Assembly (NCBI RefSeq): GCF_018614575.1
Contig: NZ_JAGGOJ010000014.1
Location: forward strand, 159,626 to 223,625
Direction: 5' to 3'
Length of the DNA stretch: 64,000 nt
From: Streptomyces sp. ISL-10
Lineage (GTDB): Bacteria > Actinomycetota > Actinomycetes > Streptomycetales > Streptomycetaceae
Every line of letters starts with the position of its first letter. Within the stretch, counting starts at the first letter, position 1. Below the pieces are notes generated by a model. That model ran no database searches, was not told where the DNA came from, and worked only from the letters and a program-made list of their open reading frames with translations. The position numbers were made by a program, and so were the translations under genes. This document shows, in pieces, positions 41,656-50,315 of the stretch.

Positions 41656-43335
41656 TCAGGCCTGGCGCCGTACCTCGACCACACGGAAGCGGTTCGAGAC
41701 GAACGCTCCGTCGCACAGGGCCGCGTTCGCCGCGGGGTTGCCTCCGGAGCCATGGAAGTCGGAGAACGCCGCGGTCTGGTTGACGTACACCCCGCCGGTC
41801 AGGTTCAGCGAGAGCTGGGCCGACTCGTCGAGGCAGACGTCCTCCAGCGCGCGCTCCGTCGCCGGGGAGGTGGTGTACGCGCCGACCGTCATGGCGCCCT
41901 TGTCGCGGACCGTGCGCCGGAGCAGGTCGAGCGCGTCCGCCGTGGAGTCCACGGCGACCACGAACGACACCGGGCCGAAGCACTCCGAGAGGAACGCCGG
42001 CTCCGCGTCCTGCGACTCCCACAGCTTCCGGGCGCCGTCGAGCTTGACGATCACCGGCGTGCGCACCGTCGCGTCCGGGAACTCCGGATTGGCCACCTCG
42101 CGTGAGGGGAGCGCCACCTCGCCGAGGTCGGCCGCCGCCTCCAGGCGCGCCTTCACATCGGGGTTGACCAGGGCGCCCAGGAGGGCATTGGCCCTGGCGT
42201 CGTCGCCGAGCAGACCGCCGACGGCCGCCGCCAGGTCGGCGGCCACCTCGTCGTAGGTCTTCGGGCCCTGGTCGGTGGTGATGCCGTCCCGGGGGACCAG
42301 CACGTTCTGCGGAGTGGTGCACATCTGGCCGCTGTACAGGGACAGCGAGAAGGCCAGGTTGGACAGCATCCCCTTGTAGTCGTCCGTGGAGTCGACGACG
42401 ACCGTGTTGACACCGGCCTTCTCGGTGTAGACCTGTGCCTGACGGGCGTTGGCCTCCAGCCAGTCGCCGAAGGCGGTCGAGCCCGTGTAGTCGATGATCT
42501 TGATCTCGGGGCGCGTGGCCAGCGCCTTGGCGATGCCTTCGCCCGGACGCTCGGCCGCCAGGCAGACGAGGTTCGGATCGAAGCCGGTCTCGGCGAGGAC
42601 CTCGCGGGCCGCCTGCACGGTGAGAGCGAGCGGGAGCACCGCGCGCGGGTGCGGCTTGACCAGGACCGCGTTGCCCGTGGCCAGGGAGGCGAAGAGCCCG
42701 GGGTAGCCGTTCCACGTGGGGAAGGTGTTGCAGCCGATCACCAGGGCGATGCCACGGCCCGCCGTCGTGAACGTCTTGCGCAGCTCAAGGGGGTCGCGCT
42801 TGCCCTGGGGTTTGGACCAGTCGGCCGCGGCCGGGGTACGGGTCTGCTCCGCGTACGCATACGCCACGGCCTCCAGGCCGCGGTCCTGGGCGTGCGGGCC
42901 GCCGGCCTGGAACGCCATCATGAAGGCCTGCCCGCTGGTGTGCATCACCGCGTGCGCGAACTCATGGGTGCGGGCGCTGATGCGGGCGAGGATCTCCAGG
43001 CACACCAGGGCGCGCGTCTCCGGGCCGGCCTCGCGCCAGGCCACCATGCCCGCGCGCATCGCGGGCAGCAGGACGTCCAGGTCGGGGTGGGGGTACTCGA
43101 TGCCCAGCTCCGGTCCGTACGGCGAGGTCTCACCGCCCGTCCAGCCGTCCGTGCCCGGCTGTCCCAGATCGAAGCGGGTGCCGCGCAGCGCCTCGAAGGC
43201 CGCGAGGCCGTCCGCGGGGGCGCTGTCGCCGTACGCCTTTGGATGCTCCGGGTGCGGGGACCAGTAGGCGCGCGTGCGGATCGCTTCGAGGGCCTGGTCG
43301 AGCGTGGGCCGGTGGGTCTCGGTCAGCTGCTGCAT
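41656..43335 (-). CDS. paaN: phenylacetic acid degradation protein PaaN (aldehyde dehydrogenase)
   Basis: A 559-aa NAD(P)-dependent aldehyde dehydrogenase-fold protein of the PaaN type, acting on the ring-opened semialdehyde of phenylacetyl-CoA. Nucleotide site region GNAVLVKPHPRAVLPLA, glycine motif DYTGSTAFGDWLE, and catalytic Cys in SGQMCTTPQNVLVP. Lacks the fused MaoC hydratase domain of PaaZ. Divergent from paaH across a 120-base gap that contains a TetR-type operator. Confidence 0.92.
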   Translation of the reverse strand: MQQLTETHRPTLDQALEAIRTRAYWSPHPEHPKAYGDSAPADGLAAFEALRGTRFDLGQPGTDGWTGGETSPYGPELGIEYPHPDLDVLLPAMRAGMVAWREAGPETRALVCLEILARISARTHEFAHAVMHTSGQAFMMAFQAGGPHAQDRGLEAVAYAYAEQTRTPAAADWSKPQGKRDPLELRKTFTTAGRGIALVIGCNTFPTWNGYPGLFASLATGNAVLVKPHPRAVLPLALTVQAAREVLAETGFDPNLVCLAAERPGEGIAKALATRPEIKIIDYTGSTAFGDWLEANARQAQVYTEKAGVNTVVVDSTDDYKGMLSNLAFSLSLYSGQMCTTPQNVLVPRDGITTDQGPKTYDEVAADLAAAVGGLLGDDARANALLGALVNPDVKARLEAAADLGEVALPSREVANPEFPDATVRTPVIVKLDGARKLWESQDAEPAFLSECFGPVSFVVAVDSTADALDLLRRTVRDKGAMTVGAYTTSPATERALEDVCLDESAQLSLNLTGGVYVNQTAAFSDFHGSGGNPAANAALCDGAFVSNRFRVVEVRRQA

Positions 43336-43389
43336 GACGGACCAACTCCTCGTCGAGCTGGGCAGGGGAGTGATGACAGAGTTAGAGTA

Positions 43390-43407
43390 ACCGAACGATC
43401 GGTCGGT
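43390..43407. promoter_or_regulatory. TetR-type operator in the paaN-paaH intergenic region
   Basis: ACCGAACGATCGGTCGGT, the exact reverse complement of the operator before paaA. Located between the divergent genes, where a bound repressor could block both promoters. Confidence 0.78.
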
Positions 43408-43427
43408 ACAAGGGGGCCTGTCGAACC

Positions 43428-43436
43428 TGTGGACAA
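43428..43436 (-). promoter_or_regulatory. DnaA-box-like 9-mer between paaN and paaH
   Basis: TGTGGACAA (reverse complement TTGTCCACA) in CCTGTGGACAAC, 20 bases from the TetR-type operator and 21 bases before the paaH start. Confidence 0.4.
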
Positions 43437-43457
43437 CTCATCGGGGAGGATCGCTCC

Positions 43458-44969
43458 ATGACCGCCATCGACTTCAGCCGCGCCGTCGCCGTCGTCGGCA
43501 CGGGCACCATGGGCCAGGGCATCGCGCAGGTCGCCCTTGTCGCGGGCCACCCCGTGCGCCTCCACGACGCCGTGCCGGGCCGGGCCGAGGAGGCCGCGGC
43601 GGCGATCGGAGCGCGTCTGGACCGGCTGGTCGAGAAGGGCCGTATGGACGGCGCGGCGCGCGACGCCGCCCGCGCGAGGCTCCTCCCGGTCGCGGACATC
43701 GCGGAGCTCTCCGGCGCCGCGCTCGTCGTCGAGGCCGTCCTCGAACAGCTGACGGTCAAGCAGGAGCTGTTCGCCGAGCTGGAGAAGATCGTCGGCGAAG
43801 ACTGCCTGCTCGCCACCAACACCTCCTCCCTCTCGGTCACGGCGGTCGCGGGCGGGCTTCGCCATCCCGGTCGCTTCGTCGGTCTGCACTTCTTCAACCC
43901 CGCACCACTCCTCCCGCTCGTCGAGGTCGTCAGCGGCCACGCCACCGAGGAGGAGGCCGCCACGCGCGCGTGGGCGACGGTCGCGGCCTGGGGCAAGACG
44001 CCCGTGCGCTGCGCCGACCTCCCGGGCTTCATCGTCAACCGCATAGCCAGGCCCTTCTACGCCGAGGCCTTCGCCGTCCACGAGGAGCACGGCGTCGACC
44101 CCGCCACCATCGACGCGATCCTGCGCGAGTGCGGCGGCTTCAGGATGGGGCCCTTCGAGCTCACCGACCTGATCGGCCAGGACGTCAACGAGGCCGTGAC
44201 CCGCTCCGTGTGGGAGTCCTTCTTCCACAGCCCCAAGTTCCAGCCCTCCCTCGCCCAGCGCCGGCTCGTCGAATCGCGCAGGCTGGGCCGCAAGTCCGGC
44301 CACGGATGGTTCTCGTATGCCGAGGACGCCGAACAGCCGGCGCCGGCCGACGCGGCACCGCAGGATGCGCCCGAGTACGTCGTCGTCGAGGGCGACCTCG
44401 GGCCCGCCGCCGAGCTGATCGGGATGATCCGCGATGCCGGCGTGACGGTGCGGGAGGAGGGCGAGGACAAGGGGACGCGCCTGATTCTGCCCAGCGGTGG
44501 GCAGCTGGTGCTCGCGGACGGACAGATGTCCGCGGAGTTCCGCGACGTCGTCTACTTCGACCTCGCCCTCGACTACCGGTCGGCGGGCCGGATCGCCCTG
44601 TCCGCCGCAGCTGACGTCCAGGAGGACACCCTCGCGCAGGCCACCGGCCTGTTCCAGGCACTCGGCAAGCGGGTCAGCGTCATCCCCGACGTACCGGGCA
44701 TGATCGTCGCCCGTACGGTGGCGATGCTCGGGGACCTCGCGCTGGACGCCGTCGCCCGGCGGGTCGCCTCCGCCGAGGACATCGACACGGCGATGCGACT
44801 CGGCGTCAACTACCCGCTCGGACCGGTCGAATGGAACGAGCGACTGGGGCGCGACTGGGCCTGGGAGCTGCTCGCCAACCTCCACCAGTCCGTGCCGACC
44901 GGCCGATACGCGCGCACTCTGGGGCTGCACCAGTGGTCATACGGTTCCTCCCGCGAGGACGCGTCATGA
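43458..44969 (+). CDS. paaH: 3-hydroxyacyl-CoA dehydrogenase PaaH-type
   Basis: A 503-aa NAD-dependent enzyme oxidising 3-hydroxyacyl-CoA (3-hydroxyadipyl-CoA in phenylacetate breakdown). N-terminal Rossmann motif VGTGTMGQGIAQ (residues 13-24), catalytic HFFNPAP region, DLPGFIVNRIARPF, and a duplicated C-terminal domain (VSVIPDVPGMIVARTVAMLGD). Length fits the two-domain PaaH form. Its stop overlaps the TetR gene (ATGA), linking enzyme and regulator. Confidence 0.93.
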   Translation: MTAIDFSRAVAVVGTGTMGQGIAQVALVAGHPVRLHDAVPGRAEEAAAAIGARLDRLVEKGRMDGAARDAARARLLPVADIAELSGAALVVEAVLEQLTVKQELFAELEKIVGEDCLLATNTSSLSVTAVAGGLRHPGRFVGLHFFNPAPLLPLVEVVSGHATEEEAATRAWATVAAWGKTPVRCADLPGFIVNRIARPFYAEAFAVHEEHGVDPATIDAILRECGGFRMGPFELTDLIGQDVNEAVTRSVWESFFHSPKFQPSLAQRRLVESRRLGRKSGHGWFSYAEDAEQPAPADAAPQDAPEYVVVEGDLGPAAELIGMIRDAGVTVREEGEDKGTRLILPSGGQLVLADGQMSAEFRDVVYFDLALDYRSAGRIALSAAADVQEDTLAQATGLFQALGKRVSVIPDVPGMIVARTVAMLGDLALDAVARRVASAEDIDTAMRLGVNYPLGPVEWNERLGRDWAWELLANLHQSVPTGRYARTLGLHQWSYGSSREDAS

Positions 44970-45571
44970 CCACGCCCAAGCGGGACACCTACACCCCCGA
45001 GACGCTGCTGACCGTCGCGGTGCGGATATTCAACGAGCGCGGCTACGACGGCACGTCCATGGAGCACCTGTCCCGGGCGGCGGGTATCTCCAAGTCCTCG
45101 ATCTACCACCATGTCGCCGGCAAGGAGGAGCTGCTGCGCCGGGCCGTGAGCCGGGCCCTTGACTCCCTGTTCGCCGTCCTCGACGAGGACGGCGCCCGGC
45201 AGGGCCGGGCCGTCGAGCGCGTCGAGTACGTCACCCGGCGCACCGTCGAGGTGCTCATGGCCGAACTGCCCTATGTGACGCTGCTGCTGCGTGTGCGGGG
45301 CAACACGAAGACCGAGCGGTGGGCGATGGAACGCCGCCGTGAGTTCGACCAGCGGGTCGCCGATCTGCTGAAGGCGGCCGCCGCGGACGGGGACCTGCGG
45401 GCCGACGTGGACACCCGGCTGGCGACGAGGCTGCTCTTCGGCATGGTGAACTCCCTGGTCGAGTGGTACCGCCCCCAGGCCGGCGGCGGTCACGACGGGG
45501 AACAGGTGGCCGACGCGGTCGTGCGGATGGCCTTCGACGGGCTGCGTACGGACGCGCACGGCGCCTCCTGA
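44966..45571 (+). CDS. paaR: TetR family repressor, PaaR-like
   Basis: A 201-aa TetR regulator from ATG 44966. N-terminal HTH (VRIFNERGYDGTSMEHLSRA, GISKSSIYHHVAGKEELLRR), then a helical ligand domain. Co-transcribed with paaH and near operators at 38640 and 43390, so it is the likely repressor of the phenylacetate genes, with a pathway CoA ester as probable inducer. Both role and name are inferred from context and the shared operator. Confidence 0.85.
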   Translation: MTTPKRDTYTPETLLTVAVRIFNERGYDGTSMEHLSRAAGISKSSIYHHVAGKEELLRRAVSRALDSLFAVLDEDGARQGRAVERVEYVTRRTVEVLMAELPYVTLLLRVRGNTKTERWAMERRREFDQRVADLLKAAAADGDLRADVDTRLATRLLFGMVNSLVEWYRPQAGGGHDGEQVADAVVRMAFDGLRTDAHGAS

Positions 45572-45774
45572 GCCCACGGGTCCGCCGCGCTCCTTCTGGC
45601 TGCGTCCCGGCGGGCCCCGGCGCGCCCGCGACCTTTGTACGGCCGCGCTCCTCTGCCGCGTCCGGCGAGTAGCCCGCGAGCCCCTTCGCGCGCCCACCGA
45701 GCCGTCCGTGCGCCCCTACGCAGCCCATCGAGCCGCTGCGCGCCCCTTTTCCGCGTGCCGCCCGTCCCGGACTC

Positions 45775-46332
45775 CTACGGGCTGTCCGGGACCTCCGAGT
45801 CGGGCGACAGGCCCGCGGCGGGGCCGGCCGGGCCGGTCACCGGATCGAGGTCCGTCTCCTCGAACACCAGCAGCGTGCGCGTCGAGAGGACCTCAGGAAT
45901 CGACTGGAGCCTGGTCAGGACCAGTTCGCGCAGGGTGCGGTTGTCAGGCGTGTGCACCAGGAGCAGCACGTCGAAGTCGCCGCTCACCAGCGCGATGTGC
46001 GCTGCTCCCGGCAGAGCCTGGAGCTGCTCGCGCACGGTGCGCCAGGAGTTCTGCACGATCTTGAGCGTGATGTAGGCGGAGGCGCCCTGGCCCGCCCGCT
46101 CGTGGTTCACCCGTGCGCTGAAGCCCCGGATCACTCCGTCGTCGATGAGCCGGTTGATCCGTGCGTACGCGTTGGCCCGGGACACGTGCACCCGCTCGGC
46201 GACGGAACGGATCGAGGCGCGGCCGTCCGTCTGGAGCATCCGGAGGATGTCGCGGTCGATCGCGTCCAGGGGGCGCGGCGGCGGCGCCTGCTCCGCACGG
46301 TCCCCGCCCTCGGCCATTTGTTCAGTCGGCAT
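45775..46332 (-). CDS. bkdR: Lrp/AsnC family regulator (BkdR-like)
   Basis: A 185-aa regulator from ATG 46332 (GGAAAGG lies upstream; ATG 46353 is an alternative). N-terminal HTH (IDRDILRMLQTDGRASIRSV, VHVSRANAYARINRLIDDGV) and C-terminal RAM/AsnC effector domain (LVSGDFDVLLLVHTPDNRTL). Divergent from the branched-chain 2-oxoacid dehydrogenase genes, as BkdR is in other bacteria; leucine, isoleucine or valine would be the expected effector. Confidence 0.88.
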   Translation of the reverse strand: MPTEQMAEGGDRAEQAPPPRPLDAIDRDILRMLQTDGRASIRSVAERVHVSRANAYARINRLIDDGVIRGFSARVNHERAGQGASAYITLKIVQNSWRTVREQLQALPGAAHIALVSGDFDVLLLVHTPDNRTLRELVLTRLQSIPEVLSTRTLLVFEETDLDPVTGPAGPAAGLSPDSEVPDSP

Positions 46333-46378
46333 GTCCCCCCGCCTTTCCAGCATGGACGACCTGTCTCCATCTCAAGCT

Positions 46379-46399
46379 GTGGAGAACCGTTTGTCCACA
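46379..46399. promoter_or_regulatory. pair of DnaA-box-like 9-mers before bkd genes
   Basis: TGTGGAGAA (46379-46387, reverse complement TTCTCCACA) and TTGTCCACA (46391-46399) face each other in the bkdR-bkdA intergenic region. Confidence 0.4.
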
Positions 46400-46433
46400 G
46401 GCTGCCCGTGCCTGTAGCCAAAATGCGTCCACG

Positions 46434-46451
46434 ACCGAACAATCGGTAGGT
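46434..46451. promoter_or_regulatory. degenerate TetR-type operator upstream of bkd genes
   Basis: ACCGAACAATCGGTAGGT differs at two bases from the operator at 43390. It lies about 100 bases before the E1 alpha start and 100 bases from bkdR. Confidence 0.55.
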
Positions 46452-46558
46452 GAGGCGCGCCACACTCGCGACGCCTCCCGTTCGCATTCGTCGTCGCCTT
46501 CGTCCTCGTTGATCGTCGGCGCTCCCACGAGGAGGTGCTCGCGTTGAGAAAGAGCAGC

Positions 46559-47698
46559 ATGACGGTCCAGGAGCTGCCCGGTGACGCTGCGGCCTACCGG
46601 CCCACCCCGCCGCCGGCCTGGCAGCACCGCACCGATCCCGCCCCCTTGCTCCCGGACCCGGAGCCGTTCCGCGTGCTGGGCACCGAGGCAGCCGCCGCGG
46701 CCGACCCCGAGCTGCTGCTGCGGCTGTACGCGGAGCTCGTGCGCGGTCGGCGGTACAACGCCCAGGCGACCGCGCTGACCAAGCAGGGCCGGCTCGCCGT
46801 CTACCCGTCGAGCACCGGGCAGGAGGCGTGCGAGGTCGCCGCGGCGCTGGCCCTCGAGGAGCGGGACTGGCTCTTCCCGAGCTACCGCGACACCCTCGCC
46901 GCAGTGGCCCGCGGGCTCGACCCCGTGCAGGCCCTGACCCTGCTGCGCGGCGACTGGCACACCGGATACGACCCGCACGAGCACCGCATCGCACCCCTGT
47001 GCACTCCGCTCGCCACCCAGCTGCCGCACGCCGTGGGGCTGGCGCACGCGGCCCGCCTCAAGGGAGACGACGTCGTCGCGCTCGCCATGGTCGGCGACGG
47101 CGGCACGAGCGAGGGCGACTTCCACGAGGCGCTGAACTTCGCCGCGGTGTGGCGGGCCCCCGTCGTCTTCCTCGTCCAGAACAACGGCTTCGCGATCTCC
47201 GTGCCGCTGGCCAAGCAGACCGCCGCGCCGTCCCTGGCCCACAAGGCCGTCGGCTACGGCATGCCCGGCCGCCTCGTCGACGGGAACGACGCCGCCGCGG
47301 TGCACCAGGTGCTCGGCGAGGCCGTCGCCCGCGCCCGGCGCGGTGGCGGCCCCACGTTGATCGAGGCCGTCACGTACCGCATGGACGCCCACACCAATGC
47401 CGACGACGCCACGCGCTACCGGGGCGAGAGCGAGGTCGAGACCTGGCGTGCCCACGATCCGATTCTGCTGCTGGAGCGCGCGTTGACGGAGCGAGGGCTG
47501 CTCGACGACGACCGCCGCAAGGCGGCCGCCGACGCCGCCGAGTCCATGGCGGCCGACCTGCGCGCGCGGATGAACGCGGACCCGGTTCTCGATCCGATGG
47601 ACCTGTTCGCCCACGTCTACGCCGAGCAGACCAGCCAGCTTCGTGAGCAGGCGGCGCAGCTGCGCGCCGAGCTGGACGCCGAGGGAGAAGCACGATGA
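46559..47698 (+). CDS. bkdA: branched-chain 2-oxoacid dehydrogenase E1 alpha subunit
   Basis: About 379 aa. Start uncertain: GAGGAGG precedes an in-frame TTG (46544) by a good distance, while ATG 46559 gives the shorter form. Thiamine diphosphate motif GDGGTSEGDFHEALNFAAVW with QNNGFAIS, and the phosphorylation-loop-like TYRMDAHTNADDATRYR. Decarboxylates 2-oxoacids from Val, Leu and Ile, with E1 beta. In streptomycetes this supplies branched primers for fatty acids and polyketides. Confidence 0.92.
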   Translation: MTVQELPGDAAAYRPTPPPAWQHRTDPAPLLPDPEPFRVLGTEAAAAADPELLLRLYAELVRGRRYNAQATALTKQGRLAVYPSSTGQEACEVAAALALEERDWLFPSYRDTLAAVARGLDPVQALTLLRGDWHTGYDPHEHRIAPLCTPLATQLPHAVGLAHAARLKGDDVVALAMVGDGGTSEGDFHEALNFAAVWRAPVVFLVQNNGFAISVPLAKQTAAPSLAHKAVGYGMPGRLVDGNDAAAVHQVLGEAVARARRGGGPTLIEAVTYRMDAHTNADDATRYRGESEVETWRAHDPILLLERALTERGLLDDDRRKAAADAAESMAADLRARMNADPVLDPMDLFAHVYAEQTSQLREQAAQLRAELDAEGEAR

Positions 47699-48699
47699 CC
47701 ACGGCTGCCGTGAAGCCGGTGACCATGGCCCAGGCCCTGCAGCGCGCGATGCGCGACGCGATGGCCGAGGACCCGACCGTCCATGTGCTGGGCGAGGATG
47801 TCGGCACACTCGGCGGGGTCTTCCGGGTGACGGACGGGCTCGCGAAGGAGTTCGGCGAGGACCGCTGCACCGACACCCCGCTGGCGGAGGCCGGCATCCT
47901 CGGCACGGCGGTGGGCATGGCGATGTACGGGCTGCGGCCTGTCGTCGAGATGCAGTTCGACGCCTTCGCCTACCCCGCGTTCGAGCAGCTCATCAGCCAT
48001 GTCGCCCGCATGCGCAACCGCACCCGCGGCGGCATGCCGCTGCCGATCACCGTGCGCGTGCCCTACGGCGGCGGGATCGGCGGCGTCGAGCACCACAGCG
48101 ACTCCTCCGAGGCGTACTACATGGCGACGCCGGGCCTCCACGTCGTCACGCCCGCCACGGTCGAGGACGCCTACGGCATGCTGAGGACGGCGATCGCCTC
48201 CGACGACCCCGTGGTCTTCCTGGAGCCCAAGCGGCTCTACTGGTCGAAGGCCCCCTGGTCGCCGGAGGCTCCCACGGCCGTCGAGCCGATCGGCCGCGCG
48301 GTCGTGCGGCGTCCGGGCCGCGGCGCCACCCTCATCACCTACGGCCCCTCCGTGCCGGTCTGCATGGAAGCCGCCGAGGCCGCCGAGGCAGAGGGCTGGG
48401 ACCTGGAGGTCGTCGACCTGCGCTCGCTCGTGCCCTTCGACGACGAGACCGTCTGCGCCTCCGTGCGGCGGACGGGACGTGCGGTCGTCGTCCACGAGTC
48501 CACCGGCTTCGGCGGCCCGGGCGGCGAGATCGCCGCGCGGGTCACCGAGCGCTGCTTCCACCATCTGGAGGCGCCCGTGCTGCGGGTCGCCGGCTTCGAC
48601 ATCCCGTATCCGCCGCCGATGCTGGAGCGTCACCACCTCCCGGGCGTGGACCGGGTGCTCGATGCGGTGGCACGGCTGCAGTGGGAGGCGGAGAGCTGA
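47695..48699 (+). CDS. bkdB: branched-chain 2-oxoacid dehydrogenase E1 beta subunit
   Basis: A 334-aa transketolase-like subunit: VLGEDVGTLGGVFRVTDGL, EMQFDAFAYPAFEQLISHVA, and the C-terminal domain VVHESTGFGGPGGEIAARV. Completes the E1 active site and binds E2. ATG 47695 overlaps the E1 alpha stop by 4 nt. Confidence 0.95.
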   Translation: MTTAAVKPVTMAQALQRAMRDAMAEDPTVHVLGEDVGTLGGVFRVTDGLAKEFGEDRCTDTPLAEAGILGTAVGMAMYGLRPVVEMQFDAFAYPAFEQLISHVARMRNRTRGGMPLPITVRVPYGGGIGGVEHHSDSSEAYYMATPGLHVVTPATVEDAYGMLRTAIASDDPVVFLEPKRLYWSKAPWSPEAPTAVEPIGRAVVRRPGRGATLITYGPSVPVCMEAAEAAEAEGWDLEVVDLRSLVPFDDETVCASVRRTGRAVVVHESTGFGGPGGEIAARVTERCFHHLEAPVLRVAGFDIPYPPPMLERHHLPGVDRVLDAVARLQWEAES

Positions 48700-50171
48700 T
48701 GGCGCAGGTGCTCGAATTCAAGTTGCCCGATCTCGGCGAAGGACTGACCGAGGCGGAGATCGTGCGCTGGCTGGTGTCCGTCGGCGACGTCGTGGCCATC
48801 GACCAGCCCGTTGTCGAGGTCGAGACGGCCAAGGCGATGGTCGAGGTGCCGTGTCCGTACGGAGGCGTCGTCACCGCGCGCTTCGGCGAGGAAGGCACCG
48901 AGCTGCCCGTCGGCGCGCCGCTGCTGACGGTCGCGGTGGGGGCGATGGACGCGGGTGCCGTGGGCACCGCGGAGCCGGCGGGAGCAGGAGCCGGTGCAGG
49001 ATCGGCGGCCGCAGCGGGGGCCACCGGTTCGGAGACCTCCGGGAACGTGCTCGTCGGGTACGGGACCGGGGCCCCGGCGGCCCGCCGCAGGCGTATCCGG
49101 CCCGCCACGGGCGCACCGTCCGCCGACGGGGCGGCCTCCTCCGCCCCCGCGCCGCCCGCCGTGCCGTCCAGCGCTGCGGACGGGGCGACCGACCGGGCCG
49201 GCATGACGTCGGGTCCGGTCCATGGTGCCTCGGCGCGCAGGGCGGCGGCCGAGCGGGCCCCGCAGGACAGCCCCGTCGCCGTCATCTCGCCGCTCGTGCG
49301 CAGGCTCGCTCGCCAACACGCCCTGGATCTGCGGCTCCTTGCGGGGTCCGGGCCCGACGGGCTCATCCTGCGGGCCGACGTCGAGCGGGCTGTGCGAGCC
49401 GCCGACACACAGCTCCAGGCACCCGACGCGTCGCAGGTCACGGCGGCTCGGCCCGAGGCGCCCCGCCCCCCGGCGGAGGCACACGGCGAGCGCGTCCCGC
49501 TGCGCGGTGTGCGCGGAGCCGTGGCGGACAAGCTCTCGCGCAGCCGGCGCGAGATCCCCGACGCCACCTGCTGGGTCGACGCGGACGCCACGGAGCTGAT
49601 GGCCGCCCGAGCCGCGATGAACGCCGCCGGCGGGCCGAAGATCTCCCTCCTGGCCCTGCTCGCCCGTATCTGTACGGCAGCGCTGGCGCGTCACCCCGAG
49701 CTCAACTCCACCGTCGACATGGACGCCCGCGAGATCGTGCGGCTTCCGCAGGTGCACCTCGGCTTCGCGGCACAGACGGACCGCGGTCTGGTCGTGCCCG
49801 TCGTCAAGGACGCGCACGCGAGGTCGGCGGAGTCGCTCAGCGCGGAGTTCACGCGGCTGACGGAGGCAGCGAGGCAGGGGACGCTGACCCCGGCGGATCT
49901 CACGGGCGGCACGTTCACGCTGAACAACTACGGAGTGTTCGGCGTAGACGGCTCCACGCCGATCATCAATCACCCGGAGGCCGCGATGCTCGGCGTCGGC
50001 CGGATCGTGCCCAAGCCATGGGTGCACCAGGGTGAGTTGGCTGTCCGGCAGGTGGTCCAGCTGTCGCTGACCTTCGACCACCGCGTCTGCGACGGCGGTA
50101 CCGCCGGCGGATTCCTGCGGTACGTCGCGGACTGCGTGGAGCACCCTTCGGTGCTGCTGCGCACGCTGTAG
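48699..50171 (+). CDS. bkdC: branched-chain 2-oxoacid dehydrogenase E2 (lipoyl acyltransferase)
   Basis: A 490-aa protein: one N-terminal lipoyl domain with the lipoylated Lys in VETAKAMVEV, a long Ala/Pro/Gly linker, a peripheral-subunit-binding domain (VISPLVRRLARQHALDLRLL), and the catalytic domain ending in DHRVCDGG with active His. Transfers the acyl group to CoA. Start overlaps the E1 beta stop (TGATG). No E3 follows; dihydrolipoamide dehydrogenase must come from elsewhere. The 3' end lies in a 30-bp tandem repeat. Confidence 0.95.
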   Translation: MAQVLEFKLPDLGEGLTEAEIVRWLVSVGDVVAIDQPVVEVETAKAMVEVPCPYGGVVTARFGEEGTELPVGAPLLTVAVGAMDAGAVGTAEPAGAGAGAGSAAAAGATGSETSGNVLVGYGTGAPAARRRRIRPATGAPSADGAASSAPAPPAVPSSAADGATDRAGMTSGPVHGASARRAAAERAPQDSPVAVISPLVRRLARQHALDLRLLAGSGPDGLILRADVERAVRAADTQLQAPDASQVTAARPEAPRPPAEAHGERVPLRGVRGAVADKLSRSRREIPDATCWVDADATELMAARAAMNAAGGPKISLLALLARICTAALARHPELNSTVDMDAREIVRLPQVHLGFAAQTDRGLVVPVVKDAHARSAESLSAEFTRLTEAARQGTLTPADLTGGTFTLNNYGVFGVDGSTPIINHPEAAMLGVGRIVPKPWVHQGELAVRQVVQLSLTFDHRVCDGGTAGGFLRYVADCVEHPSVLLRTL

Positions 50172-50242
50172 GGCATCACCGCCCTGCTGCGCACCTTGTA
50201 GGGCGTCACGGCCCTGCTGCGCACCCTGTGGGCATCACGGCG
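50154..50242. repeat. three tandem 30-bp repeats at the end of bkdC
   Basis: Units start at 50154, 50184 and 50214, each CTGCTGCGCAC...TGTAGGGC-TCAC (the last is one base shorter). The first unit contains the bkdC stop; the second repeats the LLRTL-stop coding end. Looks like slippage duplication of the gene end. Confidence 0.85.
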
Positions 50243-50315
50243 AAGGCCCCGGACCGGCATCCCGGAGATCGGGACGGGGCTCCCCGCCCGCACGATCGCG
50301 GCTCATACTGCATGG

